DNA of 64,000 bases, taken from the NCBI RefSeq assembly GCF_003284965.1, contig NZ_QMEW01000001.1, forward strand, positions 124,001 through 188,000, read 5' to 3'. A model generated the notes under the pieces. That model saw only the letters and a list, made by a program, of their open reading frames with translations. It ran no database searches and was not told where the DNA came from. Made by a program: the position numbers and the translations under genes. The stretch is from Mycolicibacterium sp. GF69. GTDB taxonomy: Bacteria > Actinomycetota > Actinomycetes > Mycobacteriales > Mycobacteriaceae. The first letter of the stretch is position 1; every line of letters begins with the position of its first letter. Positions 23,604 to 31,690 of this stretch are shown here, piece after piece.

Positions 23604-24626
23604 TCAGCCGAGACGACGCAGTCGCGGCTCCAGGTCCCGCTTGAACAGCTCGAGGAACCGGCGCTGATCGTGGCCGGGTGCGTGAAACACGAGGTGGTTC
23701 AGACCCCAGTCGAGGTAGTCCTTGACCTTCTCGACGGCCTCGTCGGGGTCTGACGCGACGATCCAGCGTTTGGCGACCTGCTCGATCGGCAGTTCGTCGG
23801 CGGCCTTCTCCATCTCGATCGGATCGTCGATGGAATGCTTCTGTTCGGCGGTCAGCGACAGCGGTGCCCAGAACCGGGTGTTCTCCAGCGCGAGTTCGGG
23901 ATCGGTGTCGTAGGAGATCTTGATCTCGATCATCCGATCGATGTCGTCAACGCTGCGGCCGGCCGCCTCGGCGCCCTCGGTTACCGCCGGAATGAGCTTG
24001 TCTTTGTAGAGCTCCTCGCCCTTTCCGCTGGTGCAGATGAAGCCGTCACCGGCCCGGCCCGCGTACTTGGCCACCACCGGCCCGCCCGCGGCGATGTACA
24101 CCGGGATGCCGTCCTCGGGCACGTCGTAGATCGAGGCGCCCTTCGTGCGGTAGTAATCACCGTCGAAGTCGACCCGGTCGCCCAGCCACAGCTCCCGCAT
24201 CAGCCGGACCGATTCGCGCAACCGCGCGAAGCGTTCCTTGAACTCCGGCCAGTCCCCCTCGTAGCCGGTGGCGATCTCGTTGAGCGCCTCACCGGTACCC
24301 ACACCGAGGAAGACCCGGTTCGGGTACAGGCACCCCATCGTGGCGAACGCCTGCGCGATCACCGCGGGGTTGTAGCGGAACGTCGGGGTCAACACCGACG
24401 TGCCGAGTATCAGGTTCTCGGTGCGTTCACCGACCGCGGTCATCCACGCCAGCGAGAACGGCGCGTGGCCGCCCTCGTGGCGCCACGGCTGGAAGTGATC
24501 GCTGACCGTCGCGCTGTCCATACCGTGCGCTTCGGCAGCCACGGCCAGTTCGACCAGTTCCCGCGGCGCGAACTGCTCCGCCGACGCCTTATAGCCCAGT
24601 TTCAGTCCAGGTTTGAGTTCAGCCAC
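23604..24626 (-). CDS. fgd1: F420-dependent glucose-6-phosphate dehydrogenase
   Basis: A 340 aa luciferase-like TIM-barrel enzyme reducing cofactor F420 with glucose-6-phosphate. Characteristic stretches are the SDHF loop near residue 42, [12 protein letters not shown] and [16 protein letters not shown]420 is an actinobacterial and archaeal cofactor, and this enzyme feeds F420H2-dependent reductases, including those that activate nitroimidazole drugs. The start is GTG. The divergent MBL-fold gene lies 35 bases away, and the pta-ackA/fgd order matches M. tuberculosis as I recall it. Confidence 0.95.
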   Translation of the reverse strand: MAELKPGLKLGYKASAEQFAPRELVELAVAAEAHGMDSATVSDHFQPWRHEGGHAPFSLAWMTAVGERTENLILGTSVLTPTFRYNPAVIAQAFATMGCLYPNRVFLGVGTGEALNEIATGYEGDWPEFKERFARLRESVRLMRELWLGDRVDFDGDYYRTKGASIYDVPEDGIPVYIAAGGPVVAKYAGRAGDGFICTSGKGEELYKDKLIPAVTEGAEAAGRSVDDIDRMIEIKISYDTDPELALENTRFWAPLSLTAEQKHSIDDPIEMEKAADELPIEQVAKRWIVASDPDEAVEKVKDYLDWGLNHLVFHAPGHDQRRFLELFKRDLEPRLRRLG

Positions 24627-24661
24627 GAGTTCGTTTCTACCCTCTTGCCTACACTCACGGC

Positions 24662-25405
24662 ATGGCAGCAGCCTTGAGCGCCGTCACCGACACCGTCCAC
24701 TTCGCGTTCACCGACCTCGTCAACTGGACGCTGGTGACCGACGGCACGGGCGTGATCCTGATCGACACGGGGTTTCCCGGCAACCGTGAAGACGTGCTCC
24801 GGTCGCTGGACCAGCTCGGCTTCGGCGTCGACGATCTTCGGGCGATTCTGTTGACGCACGCGCACATCGACCACTTCGGTTCGGCCATCTGGTTCGCGAA
24901 AACGCATGGCACGCCGGTTTACTGCCACGCCACCGAAGTGGGCCACGCCAAGCGGGACTATCTCGAGCAGGCCTCGCCGGTCGACATCGCCAAGCACATC
25001 TGGCAGCCGCGCTACCTCACCTGGTCGATGGCGATCACCCGCAAGGGCGCCATGGTGCGCGACGGAATTCCGAGCGCGCGTGCGCTGACCGAGGACATCG
25101 CGAATGGTCTGCCGGGCCGGCCGGTGCCGATTCCGACGCCGGGCCACACGGGCGGGCACTGCTCGTTTCTCGTCGACGGTGTGCTGGTGAGCGGCGACGC
25201 TTTGGTCACCGGACACCCGCTGTCGAGTCGCACCGGACCCCAGTTGCTGCCGGGCCTGTTCAACCACGACCAGGACGGCTGCGTGCGCAGCCTGGGGGCG
25301 CTCGGCCCGCTGGAAACCGAGGTACTGCTACCGGGCCACGGCCCGGTGTGGCGCGGGTCGATGCGCGAAGCGGCCGAGGCCGCAGCCCCGGGCGCCGGCG
25401 CCTAG
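24662..25405 (+). CDS. Metallo-beta-lactamase-fold hydrolase (Rv0406c-type)
   Basis: A 247 aa cytosolic MBL-fold protein with the metal motif HAHIDH (His66, His68, Asp70, His71), a later PGHTGGH and GDAL. It should be a two-metal hydrolase such as a thioesterase or lactonase; the substrate is not known. TACACT (24650-24655) lies 6 nt before the ATG, so the mRNA is probably leaderless. It diverges from fgd. The last four bases overlap the next gene's tail. Confidence 0.88.
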   Translation: MAAALSAVTDTVHFAFTDLVNWTLVTDGTGVILIDTGFPGNREDVLRSLDQLGFGVDDLRAILLTHAHIDHFGSAIWFAKTHGTPVYCHATEVGHAKRDYLEQASPVDIAKHIWQPRYLTWSMAITRKGAMVRDGIPSARALTEDIANGLPGRPVPIPTPGHTGGHCSFLVDGVLVSGDALVTGHPLSSRTGPQLLPGLFNHDQDGCVRSLGALGPLETEVLLPGHGPVWRGSMREAAEAAAPGAGA

Positions 25406-25701
25406 GCGAGTTTCTGGTAGCCGAGCAGAAAGATCGCGGTCAGGCACAGGCCGCAGGCCACGACGATCGTCGGCATCAGGATCATGGCGTCGAGTTCGTC
25501 GTCGTCGAGCACATCGCTGTCGAACCGGCCGAACAGCACGCGCGCCACCCCGGTCCGGCGGAACGTGTGCACCATGACGCGCACGGGCTTGGTCTCACGC
25601 CGGCGGCCGATGAACACCCGCGACGCCACCCCGATCAGGAACGTCAGCAGACCGGCAGCCACCAGCAACCAGCCGACCATCGTCTGCGAGAACGCCACCA
25701 T
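25402..25701 (-). CDS. Two-helix membrane protein, hypothetical
   Basis: A 99 aa protein with membrane helices at about 8-29 and 76-95 and a charged loop between them (RRRETKPVR, then an acidic stretch DSDVLDDDELD). I do not recognise the family. An ATG at 25701 with CCGGGGG upstream is preferred; a GTG sits just before it. It is convergent with the MBL-fold gene and lies 27 bases downstream of a GNAT gene on the same strand, so co-transcription is possible. Confidence 0.65.
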   Translation of the reverse strand: MVAFSQTMVGWLLVAAGLLTFLIGVASRVFIGRRRETKPVRVMVHTFRRTGVARVLFGRFDSDVLDDDELDAMILMPTIVVACGLCLTAIFLLGYQKLA

Positions 25702-25731
25702 CACCCCCGGCGTTTGACACCGCGGTCCAGC

Positions 25732-26220
25732 TTATCGGCCGGCGCGCAGCTCCTTGGCGAACGCGATCGGATACCCGGCGCTGTCGGCGGGTAACCGCTC
25801 GGCGAGGCGGGTGTAGCCGGTGGACAGATACAGCGCCTCGGCTTCCGGTTGACGGTCGCCGGTAGTCAGGTAGACGCGCGAATAGCCGCGGGCGACGATC
25901 TCCCGCTCCAGTTCAACCAGCAGCGCCGTTGCATAGCCGCGCTGCCGGTGGTTGCTGTCGGTCCAAATTCGCTTGAGCTCGGCGGTGTCGGCATCGAATC
26001 GCTTGAACGCACCGCCGGTGACGGGCCGGCCGGCGCGCAGCCCGATCAGCAGACCACCGTGCGGGGCATCGAACTCGTCGACGGGATGGCTTCGCAGCCA
26101 CGTCATCACCCGGTCTTCGGTGCTGCCGTAGCGGTGGGCGTACTCGACCGCGAGTTCGGCGAGAAGCGGTTCGGCCAGCGGATCGTCCTGGCCGACCGCG
26201 ACGAAGCGCAACGCGTCCAC
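25732..26220 (-). CDS. GNAT-family N-acetyltransferase
   Basis: A 162 aa acetyltransferase of the GCN5 fold. The acetyl-CoA loop is RIWTDSNHRQRGYATALL, followed by the LYLSTGYTRL strand near the C-terminus. A longer frame exists, but the GTG at 26220 is preceded by TATCTT with a 7-nt gap, and upstream codons would run through the divergent promoter. The substrate is unknown. It shares a 55-base promoter region with the SDR gene. Confidence 0.8.
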   Translation of the reverse strand: MDALRFVAVGQDDPLAEPLLAELAVEYAHRYGSTEDRVMTWLRSHPVDEFDAPHGGLLIGLRAGRPVTGGAFKRFDADTAELKRIWTDSNHRQRGYATALLVELEREIVARGYSRVYLTTGDRQPEAEALYLSTGYTRLAERLPADSAGYPIAFAKELRAGR

Positions 26221-26247
26221 GGTGACGAAGATACCGACTTCCACCCC

Positions 26248-26269
26248 GAACTTGACAGATGTAAAGTTC
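26248..26269. promoter_or_regulatory. Divergent promoter region with palindrome (GNAT/SDR)
   Basis: GAACTT-N10-AAGTTC is a perfect 6-bp inverted repeat. Inside it TTGACAGATGTAAA (26252-26265) is itself near-symmetric. The SDR -10 candidate TAAAGT (26262-26267) falls within it, 8 nt before the ATG. A repressor or activator site is likely, but no regulator is encoded next to it. Confidence 0.5.
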
Positions 26270-26275
26270 GGCCGC

Positions 26276-27139
26276 ATGGACAACATCACGGGTCGGACCG
26301 TCGCGATCACCGGCGCCGCCCGCGGCATCGGCTACGCGACAGCGAAGGCGCTGCTGGCCCGCGGTGCGCGGGTAATCATCGGCGACCGCGACGTTGCGCT
26401 GCAGGAGTCGGCCGTCGCCCAGCTGGGCAACCTCGGCCCCGCCTCGGGTTACCCGCTCGACGTCACCGACCGGCAATCCTTCGAGACGTTCCTCGACAAG
26501 GCCCGCGTCGACGGGGGCGGCCGCATCGACGTGCTGATCAACAACGCCGGCGTGATGCCGATCGGCCCGTTCATCGACGAATCCGAACAGTCGATCCGGT
26601 CGACGCTCGAGGTCAACCTGTACGGCGTGATCACCGGCTGCCAGCTGGTGCTGCCCGACATGATCGCGCGGCGCAGCGGCCACATCATCAACATCGCTTC
26701 GCTGTCGGGGTTGATTCCGGTGCCGGGCCAGGTTGTGTATGTGGGCGCGAAGTTCGGCGTGGTCGGCCTGAGCGCAGCCCTGGCCGACGAGGTCGCGCCG
26801 CACAACGTCAACGTGTCGGTGATCATGCCGCCGTTCACCAAAACCGAACTGATCTCGGGCACCAAGAGCAGCGGCGCGATCAAACCGGTGGAGCCTGAGG
26901 AGATTGCCGCGGCGGTCGTCAAGACGCTGGACAAGCCGAAAACCCATGTCGCCGTGCCGACTCCGCTTCGCTTCACCGCGCAGGCCGCTCAGATGCTCGG
27001 CCCGCGCGGCCGGCGCTGGCTCAACAACAAGCTGGGCCTGGACCGGGTGTTCCTCGACTTCGACACCACCGCACGCAAGAGCTACGAGGATCGTGCCCGG
27101 TCAGCGCAGGGCGTCGTGGAGGGGCAGGACAAGGGCTGA
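26276..27139 (+). CDS. Short-chain dehydrogenase/reductase
   Basis: A 287 aa SDR with the cofactor motif TGAARGIG (12-19), NNAG, and the catalytic YxxxK written YVGAK. The Arg after the first Gly pair leaves NAD or NADP open. The C-terminal tail of about 50 residues is longer than in classical SDRs. An ATG at 26276 with a nearby TAAAGT favours leaderless translation. The substrate is unknown. It is convergent with a hypothetical gene and separated from it by a hairpin. Confidence 0.87.
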   Translation: MDNITGRTVAITGAARGIGYATAKALLARGARVIIGDRDVALQESAVAQLGNLGPASGYPLDVTDRQSFETFLDKARVDGGGRIDVLINNAGVMPIGPFIDESEQSIRSTLEVNLYGVITGCQLVLPDMIARRSGHIINIASLSGLIPVPGQVVYVGAKFGVVGLSAALADEVAPHNVNVSVIMPPFTKTELISGTKSSGAIKPVEPEEIAAAVVKTLDKPKTHVAVPTPLRFTAQAAQMLGPRGRRWLNNKLGLDRVFLDFDTTARKSYEDRARSAQGVVEGQDKG

Positions 27140-27163
27140 CACACCAAGCTGAAGTCCTACGCG

Positions 27164-27220
27164 CGAGATTGCACACCGGGTCGTCGTCGGTCCCGTTTCA
27201 CCGCCCTGAGCGCAATCTCG
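27164..27220. terminator. Intergenic hairpin between convergent genes
   Basis: CGAGATTGC at 27164-27172 pairs with GCAATCTCG at 27212-27220 (9 bp). The 39-base loop has a smaller ACCGGG/CCCGT pairing inside. It lies between the SDR stop (27139) and the stop of the convergent gene (27229), so it could end transcripts from both sides. Confidence 0.55.
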
Positions 27221-27228
27221 GGTGGGGG

Positions 27229-27648
27229 TTAAGTGTCAGGGAACGTCGGCGCCGGGTCGCCTAGGCGGTAGGCCTCGACGACGTCGAGGCACTCGAACAG
27301 TTCGTCGAAGTTGAACTGGTAGTCGTCGGCCGTGCCGACGAACACCACATGCGCGATGTCGGCGGCGTCGTCGGCGGTCAGGACCACCGTCGTGACTGAC
27401 ACCAGATCCTCGTCCGGCACCTCGGCGTGCGACGGCGGGTAGAACCACAGCGCCGACTCCTCATCGGACAGCTCCTCGTCGAATACCCACCCGCGCTCGG
27501 TGATTCGCTCGTCGAAGGCCTCCAGTACCGCCGCCGTCGTGGTCTGCTCGGTCAGCGCTTCCATCACGCCGTCGGGAATCCAGCGCTCGTTTCGGGCGGC
27601 CTGCCGCTTGCGGCGGCGGGCCTTCTTCGCGTCGCTGCGTTTGGACAC
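27229..27648 (-). CDS. Conserved hypothetical protein after metZ, 139 aa
   Basis: The protein starts with a Lys/Arg-rich segment (SKRSDAKKARRRKRQAARNE) and continues as an acidic soluble domain (about 40-139) with FVGTADDYQFNFDELFECLD. No membrane helices or known catalytic motif. The GTG at 27648 lies one base after the metZ stop, so it is the last gene of the MarR-purT-metZ operon. The basic N-terminus could bind nucleic acid; that is a guess. Confidence 0.72.
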   Translation of the reverse strand: MSKRSDAKKARRRKRQAARNERWIPDGVMEALTEQTTTAAVLEAFDERITERGWVFDEELSDEESALWFYPPSHAEVPDEDLVSVTTVVLTADDAADIAHVVFVGTADDYQFNFDELFECLDVVEAYRLGDPAPTFPDT

Positions 27649-27649
27649 G

Positions 27650-28915
27650 CTAGCCGAGCGCCCGGTCGAGATCGTTGAGGAGGTCGTCGGTTCCCTCCAG
27701 CCCCACCGAGATTCGCACCACACCGTCGCCGAGTCCGATCGATGCGCGGCCCTCCGGGCCCATCGCGCGGTGGGTGGTCGTCGCCGGGTGGGTGATCAGC
27801 GACTTGGCATCGCCGAGGTTGTTCGAGATGTCGATGATGCGCAGCTTGTCGAGCACCTCGAACGCGCGCTTCTTGGCTGCAGCTGAATTGCCGGCACCGC
27901 CGGCGGGGGCCGAACCGCCGGGGGCCTTGAGCTCGAACGTGACAACCGTTCCGCCCCCGGTCATCTGGCGCTTCGCCAGGTCGTACTGCGGATGCGACTC
28001 GAGGAACGGATAGCGGACCCAGCTCACCGCGGGATGGCTCTCGAGGAACTCGGCGATCCGCTGCGCCGATGCGTTCTGGTGCTCCACCCGAACCGCCATC
28101 GTCTCCAGGCCTTTCAGCAGGATCCACGCGTTGAACGGGCTCAGTGCGGGACCGGTGTGACGCATCAGCTTCTGCACCGGCTCGTCGATGTACTCCTTGT
28201 CACCCAGGATCGCACCGCCGAGCACGCGTCCCTGCCCGTCGATGTGCTTGGTGCCCGAGTACACCACGACGTCGGCGCCCAGCGGAAAGCCCTGCTGCAG
28301 GAGCGGGGTAGCAAAAACGTTGTCCAGCACGACTTTCGCGCCCGCGGCATGGGCGAGGTCGCACACCGCCGCGATGTCCACCAGTGACTGCATCGGGTTG
28401 GACGGGGTCTCGAAGAACACCGCCTGCGTCGGGACCGAGAGTGCCTGCTCCCACTGCGACAGATCCTCGCCGTCGACGAACACCGTCTCCACGCCCCAGC
28501 GCGGCAGGATCTCGTTGCATACGACGAAGCACGACCCGAACAGGCTGCGCGCAGCGACCAGCCGATCGCCGGCGCCCAGCAGCGCGCCCAGCGACGTGAA
28601 CACCGCCGCCATGCCCGATGCGGTCGCGAAACAGGCTGGCGCGCCTTCCATCAGGCGCAACCGCTCCTCGAACATCGAGATCGTCGGGTTGCCGTAGCGG
28701 GAGTAGACGTAGCGGTCGACCTCGCCGGTGAAGGCCTTCTCCGCGTCGGCGGCGGACGCATAGATGTAGCCCGAGGTGAGGAACAGCCCCTCGGCCGTCT
28801 CCTCGAACTCCGAGCGCAGCAGCCCGCCGCGCACGCCGATGGTGGCCTGACTGACCCCGTCGGGGAGGTCGGCGGGAGTTCGAACGGACGGCGCCGACTG
28901 GTCGTGACTGCTCAA
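27650..28915 (-). CDS. metZ: O-succinylhomoserine sulfhydrylase MetZ
   Basis: A PLP-dependent enzyme of the Cys/Met metabolism family (421 aa) making homocysteine directly from O-succinylhomoserine and sulfide. The PLP lysine is in YSGTKHIDGQG, and VYSRYGNPT, ETPSNP and SxSLGDAKSL-type segments (here NNLGDAKSL) are present. A Gly/Ala-rich insert of about 15 residues near residue 345 is an oddity. The start is TTG overlapping the rhodanese stop (TTGA), just as M. tuberculosis pairs metZ with Rv0390. Confidence 0.93.
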   Translation of the reverse strand: MSSHDQSAPSVRTPADLPDGVSQATIGVRGGLLRSEFEETAEGLFLTSGYIYASAADAEKAFTGEVDRYVYSRYGNPTISMFEERLRLMEGAPACFATASGMAAVFTSLGALLGAGDRLVAARSLFGSCFVVCNEILPRWGVETVFVDGEDLSQWEQALSVPTQAVFFETPSNPMQSLVDIAAVCDLAHAAGAKVVLDNVFATPLLQQGFPLGADVVVYSGTKHIDGQGRVLGGAILGDKEYIDEPVQKLMRHTGPALSPFNAWILLKGLETMAVRVEHQNASAQRIAEFLESHPAVSWVRYPFLESHPQYDLAKRQMTGGGTVVTFELKAPGGSAPAGGAGNSAAAKKRAFEVLDKLRIIDISNNLGDAKSLITHPATTTHRAMGPEGRASIGLGDGVVRISVGLEGTDDLLNDLDRALG

Positions 28916-29325
28916 GACTGTCTCCAAGGCAGGCCGACGGCCTTCCACCCCGAGCTGCCACGGTGGTCGTCCTCGTCGAGGTTGCCCTCGAAACCGTCGA
29001 GCACGTTGTACGAGGGGGCGATCCCGGCCTCGGTGGCCGCCTCCGCGGCGCCGATCGACCGGTTTCCCGAGCGACAGAGGAACACCACCGGTCGAGTGCC
29101 AGGCGTGATACCCGCTGACTTGAGGTCCTCGACAAACGACTCGTTGCGCGTGCCGTCGACCCGGTTCCATTCGATGAACACGACATCGCGCTGCAGCGAG
29201 GACAGGTCGGGCACGCCGACAAAGCGCCACTCGGCGTCGGTGCGGACGTCCACCAGCACGGCATCGGCGGTGCCGGTCAGAAGCTTCCAGGCCTCCTCGG
29301 GCGTGATGTCTCCGGCGTAACTCAC
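28912..29325 (-). CDS. Rhodanese-domain sulfurtransferase
   Basis: A 137 aa single rhodanese domain with the active-site loop CRSGNRS, whose Cys should carry persulfide. It lies between a membrane-anchored protein and metZ, and its stop overlaps the metZ start, suggesting a role in sulfur supply to homocysteine synthesis. The GTG at 29325 aligns with the conserved YAGDITP start; a GTG six codons earlier (29343) is possible. No second domain is present. Confidence 0.88.
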   Translation of the reverse strand: MSYAGDITPEEAWKLLTGTADAVLVDVRTDAEWRFVGVPDLSSLQRDVVFIEWNRVDGTRNESFVEDLKSAGITPGTRPVVFLCRSGNRSIGAAEAATEAGIAPSYNVLDGFEGNLDEDDHRGSSGWKAVGLPWRQS

Positions 29326-29345
29326 GGTCGTTGAGTGTCCCACAG

Positions 29346-29816
29346 CTACCTGGGACCGGGTGAACAGACCTTCCAGGCGTCGCCGTCGAGAACGAACGTC
29401 ATGTCGACGGCCTTCTTGTCGTCGGGCGCCTTGTCGAAGTGGTACGTCACCCTCGCGGTGGCGCGATCGCCGTCGATCGCGACGTCGGTGACGTCGTCGA
29501 CGAACCGTTCACCGTGCCTGGCAACCGAATCACGCTGAGCGGCAAGCACTTCGGCTTCGGTACCGGCACGATCGGAACAGGTGTAGTCGCGGAAGTCGGC
29601 GAAGTTCTGCCGTTGCAGGGCGTCGTTCTGTCCGACCGCGGCCCGGGCAACCTGCTGGTCGGCGGGTGGTTCGTCGTCCCGCAACAGGTTGACCAGCCCG
29701 ATTACGATCACCACAAGCACAAAGATGGTCAGCGCGATCAGGAACGGTGCCGCGGTCGGTCGGTCGCCGGGGGTGCGTTCGGGATCCGAAGCGGAGTTCG
29801 GCTCAGGGTTGGTCAC
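29346..29816 (-). CDS. Single-pass membrane protein with DUF4878-like outer domain
   Basis: A 156 aa protein with a proline-rich cytoplasmic start, one helix (about 25-45) and an exported domain (50-156) having the alpha+beta pattern of DUF4878/mce-associated-like proteins and two Cys. A similar architecture is seen in the gene at 38970. It lies 3 bases after purT in the same direction. A structural or binding role is likely; there are no catalytic residues. Confidence 0.75.
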   Translation of the reverse strand: MTNPEPNSASDPERTPGDRPTAAPFLIALTIFVLVVIVIGLVNLLRDDEPPADQQVARAAVGQNDALQRQNFADFRDYTCSDRAGTEAEVLAAQRDSVARHGERFVDDVTDVAIDGDRATARVTYHFDKAPDDKKAVDMTFVLDGDAWKVCSPGPR

Positions 29817-29819
29817 TGG

Positions 29820-31109
29820 CTACCAGAGCCTGCGCAGCGCTGCGGTGATGCGCCGCGCGCGGTCACGGGCGACGATCGGGTCGGGTGCGGTCGCCAGCGC
29901 CGCCGCGAGCCGCCGACGGGTCTCGGTCTCGTCGGGGCGGTTGAACAGGGCGACGTCGCTCTCGGCGACGGTCAGCGCCTCGGCGAGCACCGCCTGCGGG
30001 TCTGGGGCCGCCGCCGGGTTGGCGTCGGCGCCGGCGTAGATGATCTCCGCGGCGGCGGGCGAGATCATGATCGTGTCGACGGGCAGTCCCAGGATCGCGC
30101 GGGCATGCAACTCGAACTCCGAGAGTCGCTGCGAGCGCAACGTGACCAGACCGCTGTCGAGCGGCCGCGGGCGCACGTTGTCGAAGTAGACCTCGTCGCC
30201 GCGCACCAACAGTTCGACGCCGAACACCCCGCGCCCGCCCAGCGAGTTCACGATGCGCGCGGCGATGGACTTCGCGGCATCCAGCGCAGCGGGCGCCAAG
30301 GCCTGCGGCTGCCACGACTCGAGCACGTCGCCATCGGCCTGCCGGTGCCCGATCGGTTCACAGAAATGCACGGCCGGCCCGGTGGGCCCGACGGTCCGAA
30401 CCGTCAGCAGCGTGACCTCGAAGTCGACCTCGACGACTGACTCGACCATCACGCGGTTGTGCGGAATCCGTCCCGCGGCGACCGCCCGCTGCCACGCTGG
30501 TTCGACATCGTCGGGGCGTACCAGTACCGACTCCCCTTCGCCGGGCGCCGAGGTGATCGGCTTGACCACCAGGGGGTAACCGGCGTGCTGAGCAACCGCG
30601 GTCAGTTCCTCGGTCGATCCCGCGAACCAGAACGGAGCGGTCGGCAGTCCCAACTCATCGGAGGCCAGCCTGCGCAGACCTTCCCGGTCCAGCGACAGCC
30701 GAGTGCTGCGCGGGGTCGGGAACACCTCGACAGCGCCGCGTTCGGCGACCGAGATCAGCGCATCCGCTGCGATCAGGCCCGCCTCGGCCACCACGTAACG
30801 CGGGTTCTCCTTCTCGATGAGCGCGGTCAGCGCATCCGCGTCGTTCATCTTGGCGACGACCGGCCGGTCCGCGACACCGTGCGCCGGAGCGTCTGCGTAA
30901 CGGTCGACCGCGATCACCTCGGTGCCCAGTCGCTGGAAAGCCAGCGCCAACTCCCGGCTCAACTCACCCGAGCCCAGCAGCATCACCGCGGACGGTCCCG
31001 ATGTCCCTGCGACAGGTTCGGGATCGGTCCGCGGGTCGTCGAGCTCGAGCCCGGTCTCGAGATCAGGGGCGCCGAGATCAGGGGTGTCGGGGCCAGGGGT
31101 GTCACTCAT
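29820..31109 (-). CDS. purT: Formate-dependent phosphoribosylglycinamide formyltransferase PurT
   Basis: A 429 aa ATP-grasp enzyme converting GAR to FGAR with formate and ATP. The first Rossmann-like segment is LLGSGELSRELALAFQRLG, followed by the ATP-grasp ligand segments VVKPITSAPGEG and VDFEVTLLTVR. An acidic extension of about 40 residues precedes the core. The ATG overlaps the marR stop (ATGA). It is the second gene of an operon leading to rhodanese and metZ. Confidence 0.92.
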   Translation of the reverse strand: MSDTPGPDTPDLGAPDLETGLELDDPRTDPEPVAGTSGPSAVMLLGSGELSRELALAFQRLGTEVIAVDRYADAPAHGVADRPVVAKMNDADALTALIEKENPRYVVAEAGLIAADALISVAERGAVEVFPTPRSTRLSLDREGLRRLASDELGLPTAPFWFAGSTEELTAVAQHAGYPLVVKPITSAPGEGESVLVRPDDVEPAWQRAVAAGRIPHNRVMVESVVEVDFEVTLLTVRTVGPTGPAVHFCEPIGHRQADGDVLESWQPQALAPAALDAAKSIAARIVNSLGGRGVFGVELLVRGDEVYFDNVRPRPLDSGLVTLRSQRLSEFELHARAILGLPVDTIMISPAAAEIIYAGADANPAAAPDPQAVLAEALTVAESDVALFNRPDETETRRRLAAALATAPDPIVARDRARRITAALRRLW

Positions 31110-31621
31110 CGCCCATCCAGCCTGCCAGACGGTGTGGGTGCCGACGGAGCGGACCGGTCCAGTTCTGCACGGAACTCGCGCATCGCGTTGATGAGTGCAC
31201 CGAACGTGCGGTGCGCGGCGGTCAGCTCCGCATCGGTCAACCCCGCCAGCGCGGTGTGCGTACGTTCGCCGAGCGGAGTGAAAAAGCCGCGTGCGACAGC
31301 CATTCCGTGCCCGGCCACCCGAAGTATCACCTTGCGCCGGTCGCGTGGGTCGGATTCACGCCGGAAGTGGCCCGACGCGATCATCCGCTCGACGAGATAG
31401 GTGATCGCTGCGGCCGACATTCCCATCCGCTTGCGCAGGTCCCCCGCCGTCAGCGGCACCCCGTCGGTCTCGGCGACCATCACATACAGCAGAGCGCGAA
31501 AATCGTTGGCCGCGACGTCGTGTCGGCTCGCGAACCGCCTGCCGATCTCGTCGGATTCGGCATTCATCGCCCGCACATCGGCGGCGATCGCCGCTTCCAG
31601 TGCATCGCGGCCCTCTGACAC
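31106..31621 (-). CDS. MarR-family transcriptional regulator
   Basis: A 171 aa winged-helix protein. The recognition region is LTAGDLRKRMGMSAAAITYLVERM and the wing is SDPRDRRKV. The GTG at 31621 is chosen because TATGCT lies exactly 6 nt upstream and the divergent MmpL-like gene begins 70 bases away. It heads the purT operon and diverges from a transporter, the usual layout for a local repressor sensing a small molecule. The ligand is unknown. Confidence 0.86.
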   Translation of the reverse strand: MSEGRDALEAAIAADVRAMNAESDEIGRRFASRHDVAANDFRALLYVMVAETDGVPLTAGDLRKRMGMSAAAITYLVERMIASGHFRRESDPRDRRKVILRVAGHGMAVARGFFTPLGERTHTALAGLTDAELTAAHRTFGALINAMREFRAELDRSAPSAPTPSGRLDGR

Positions 31622-31649
31622 GCCGAAAGCATAGGCCGTCGGCCTCCAG

Positions 31650-31690
31650 CGCGGTTGATTAGTAGTTAAGAATCTGAAATATTCTGCTTC
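31650..31690. promoter_or_regulatory. Divergent promoter with AGAAT...ATTCT palindrome
   Basis: AGAATCTGAAATATTCT at 31669-31685 has symmetric ends and covers TATTCT (31680-31685), the -10 candidate 5 nt before the MmpL-like ATG. It is the obvious place for the adjacent MarR protein to act. The AT-rich patch stands out from its GC-rich surroundings. Confidence 0.55.
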
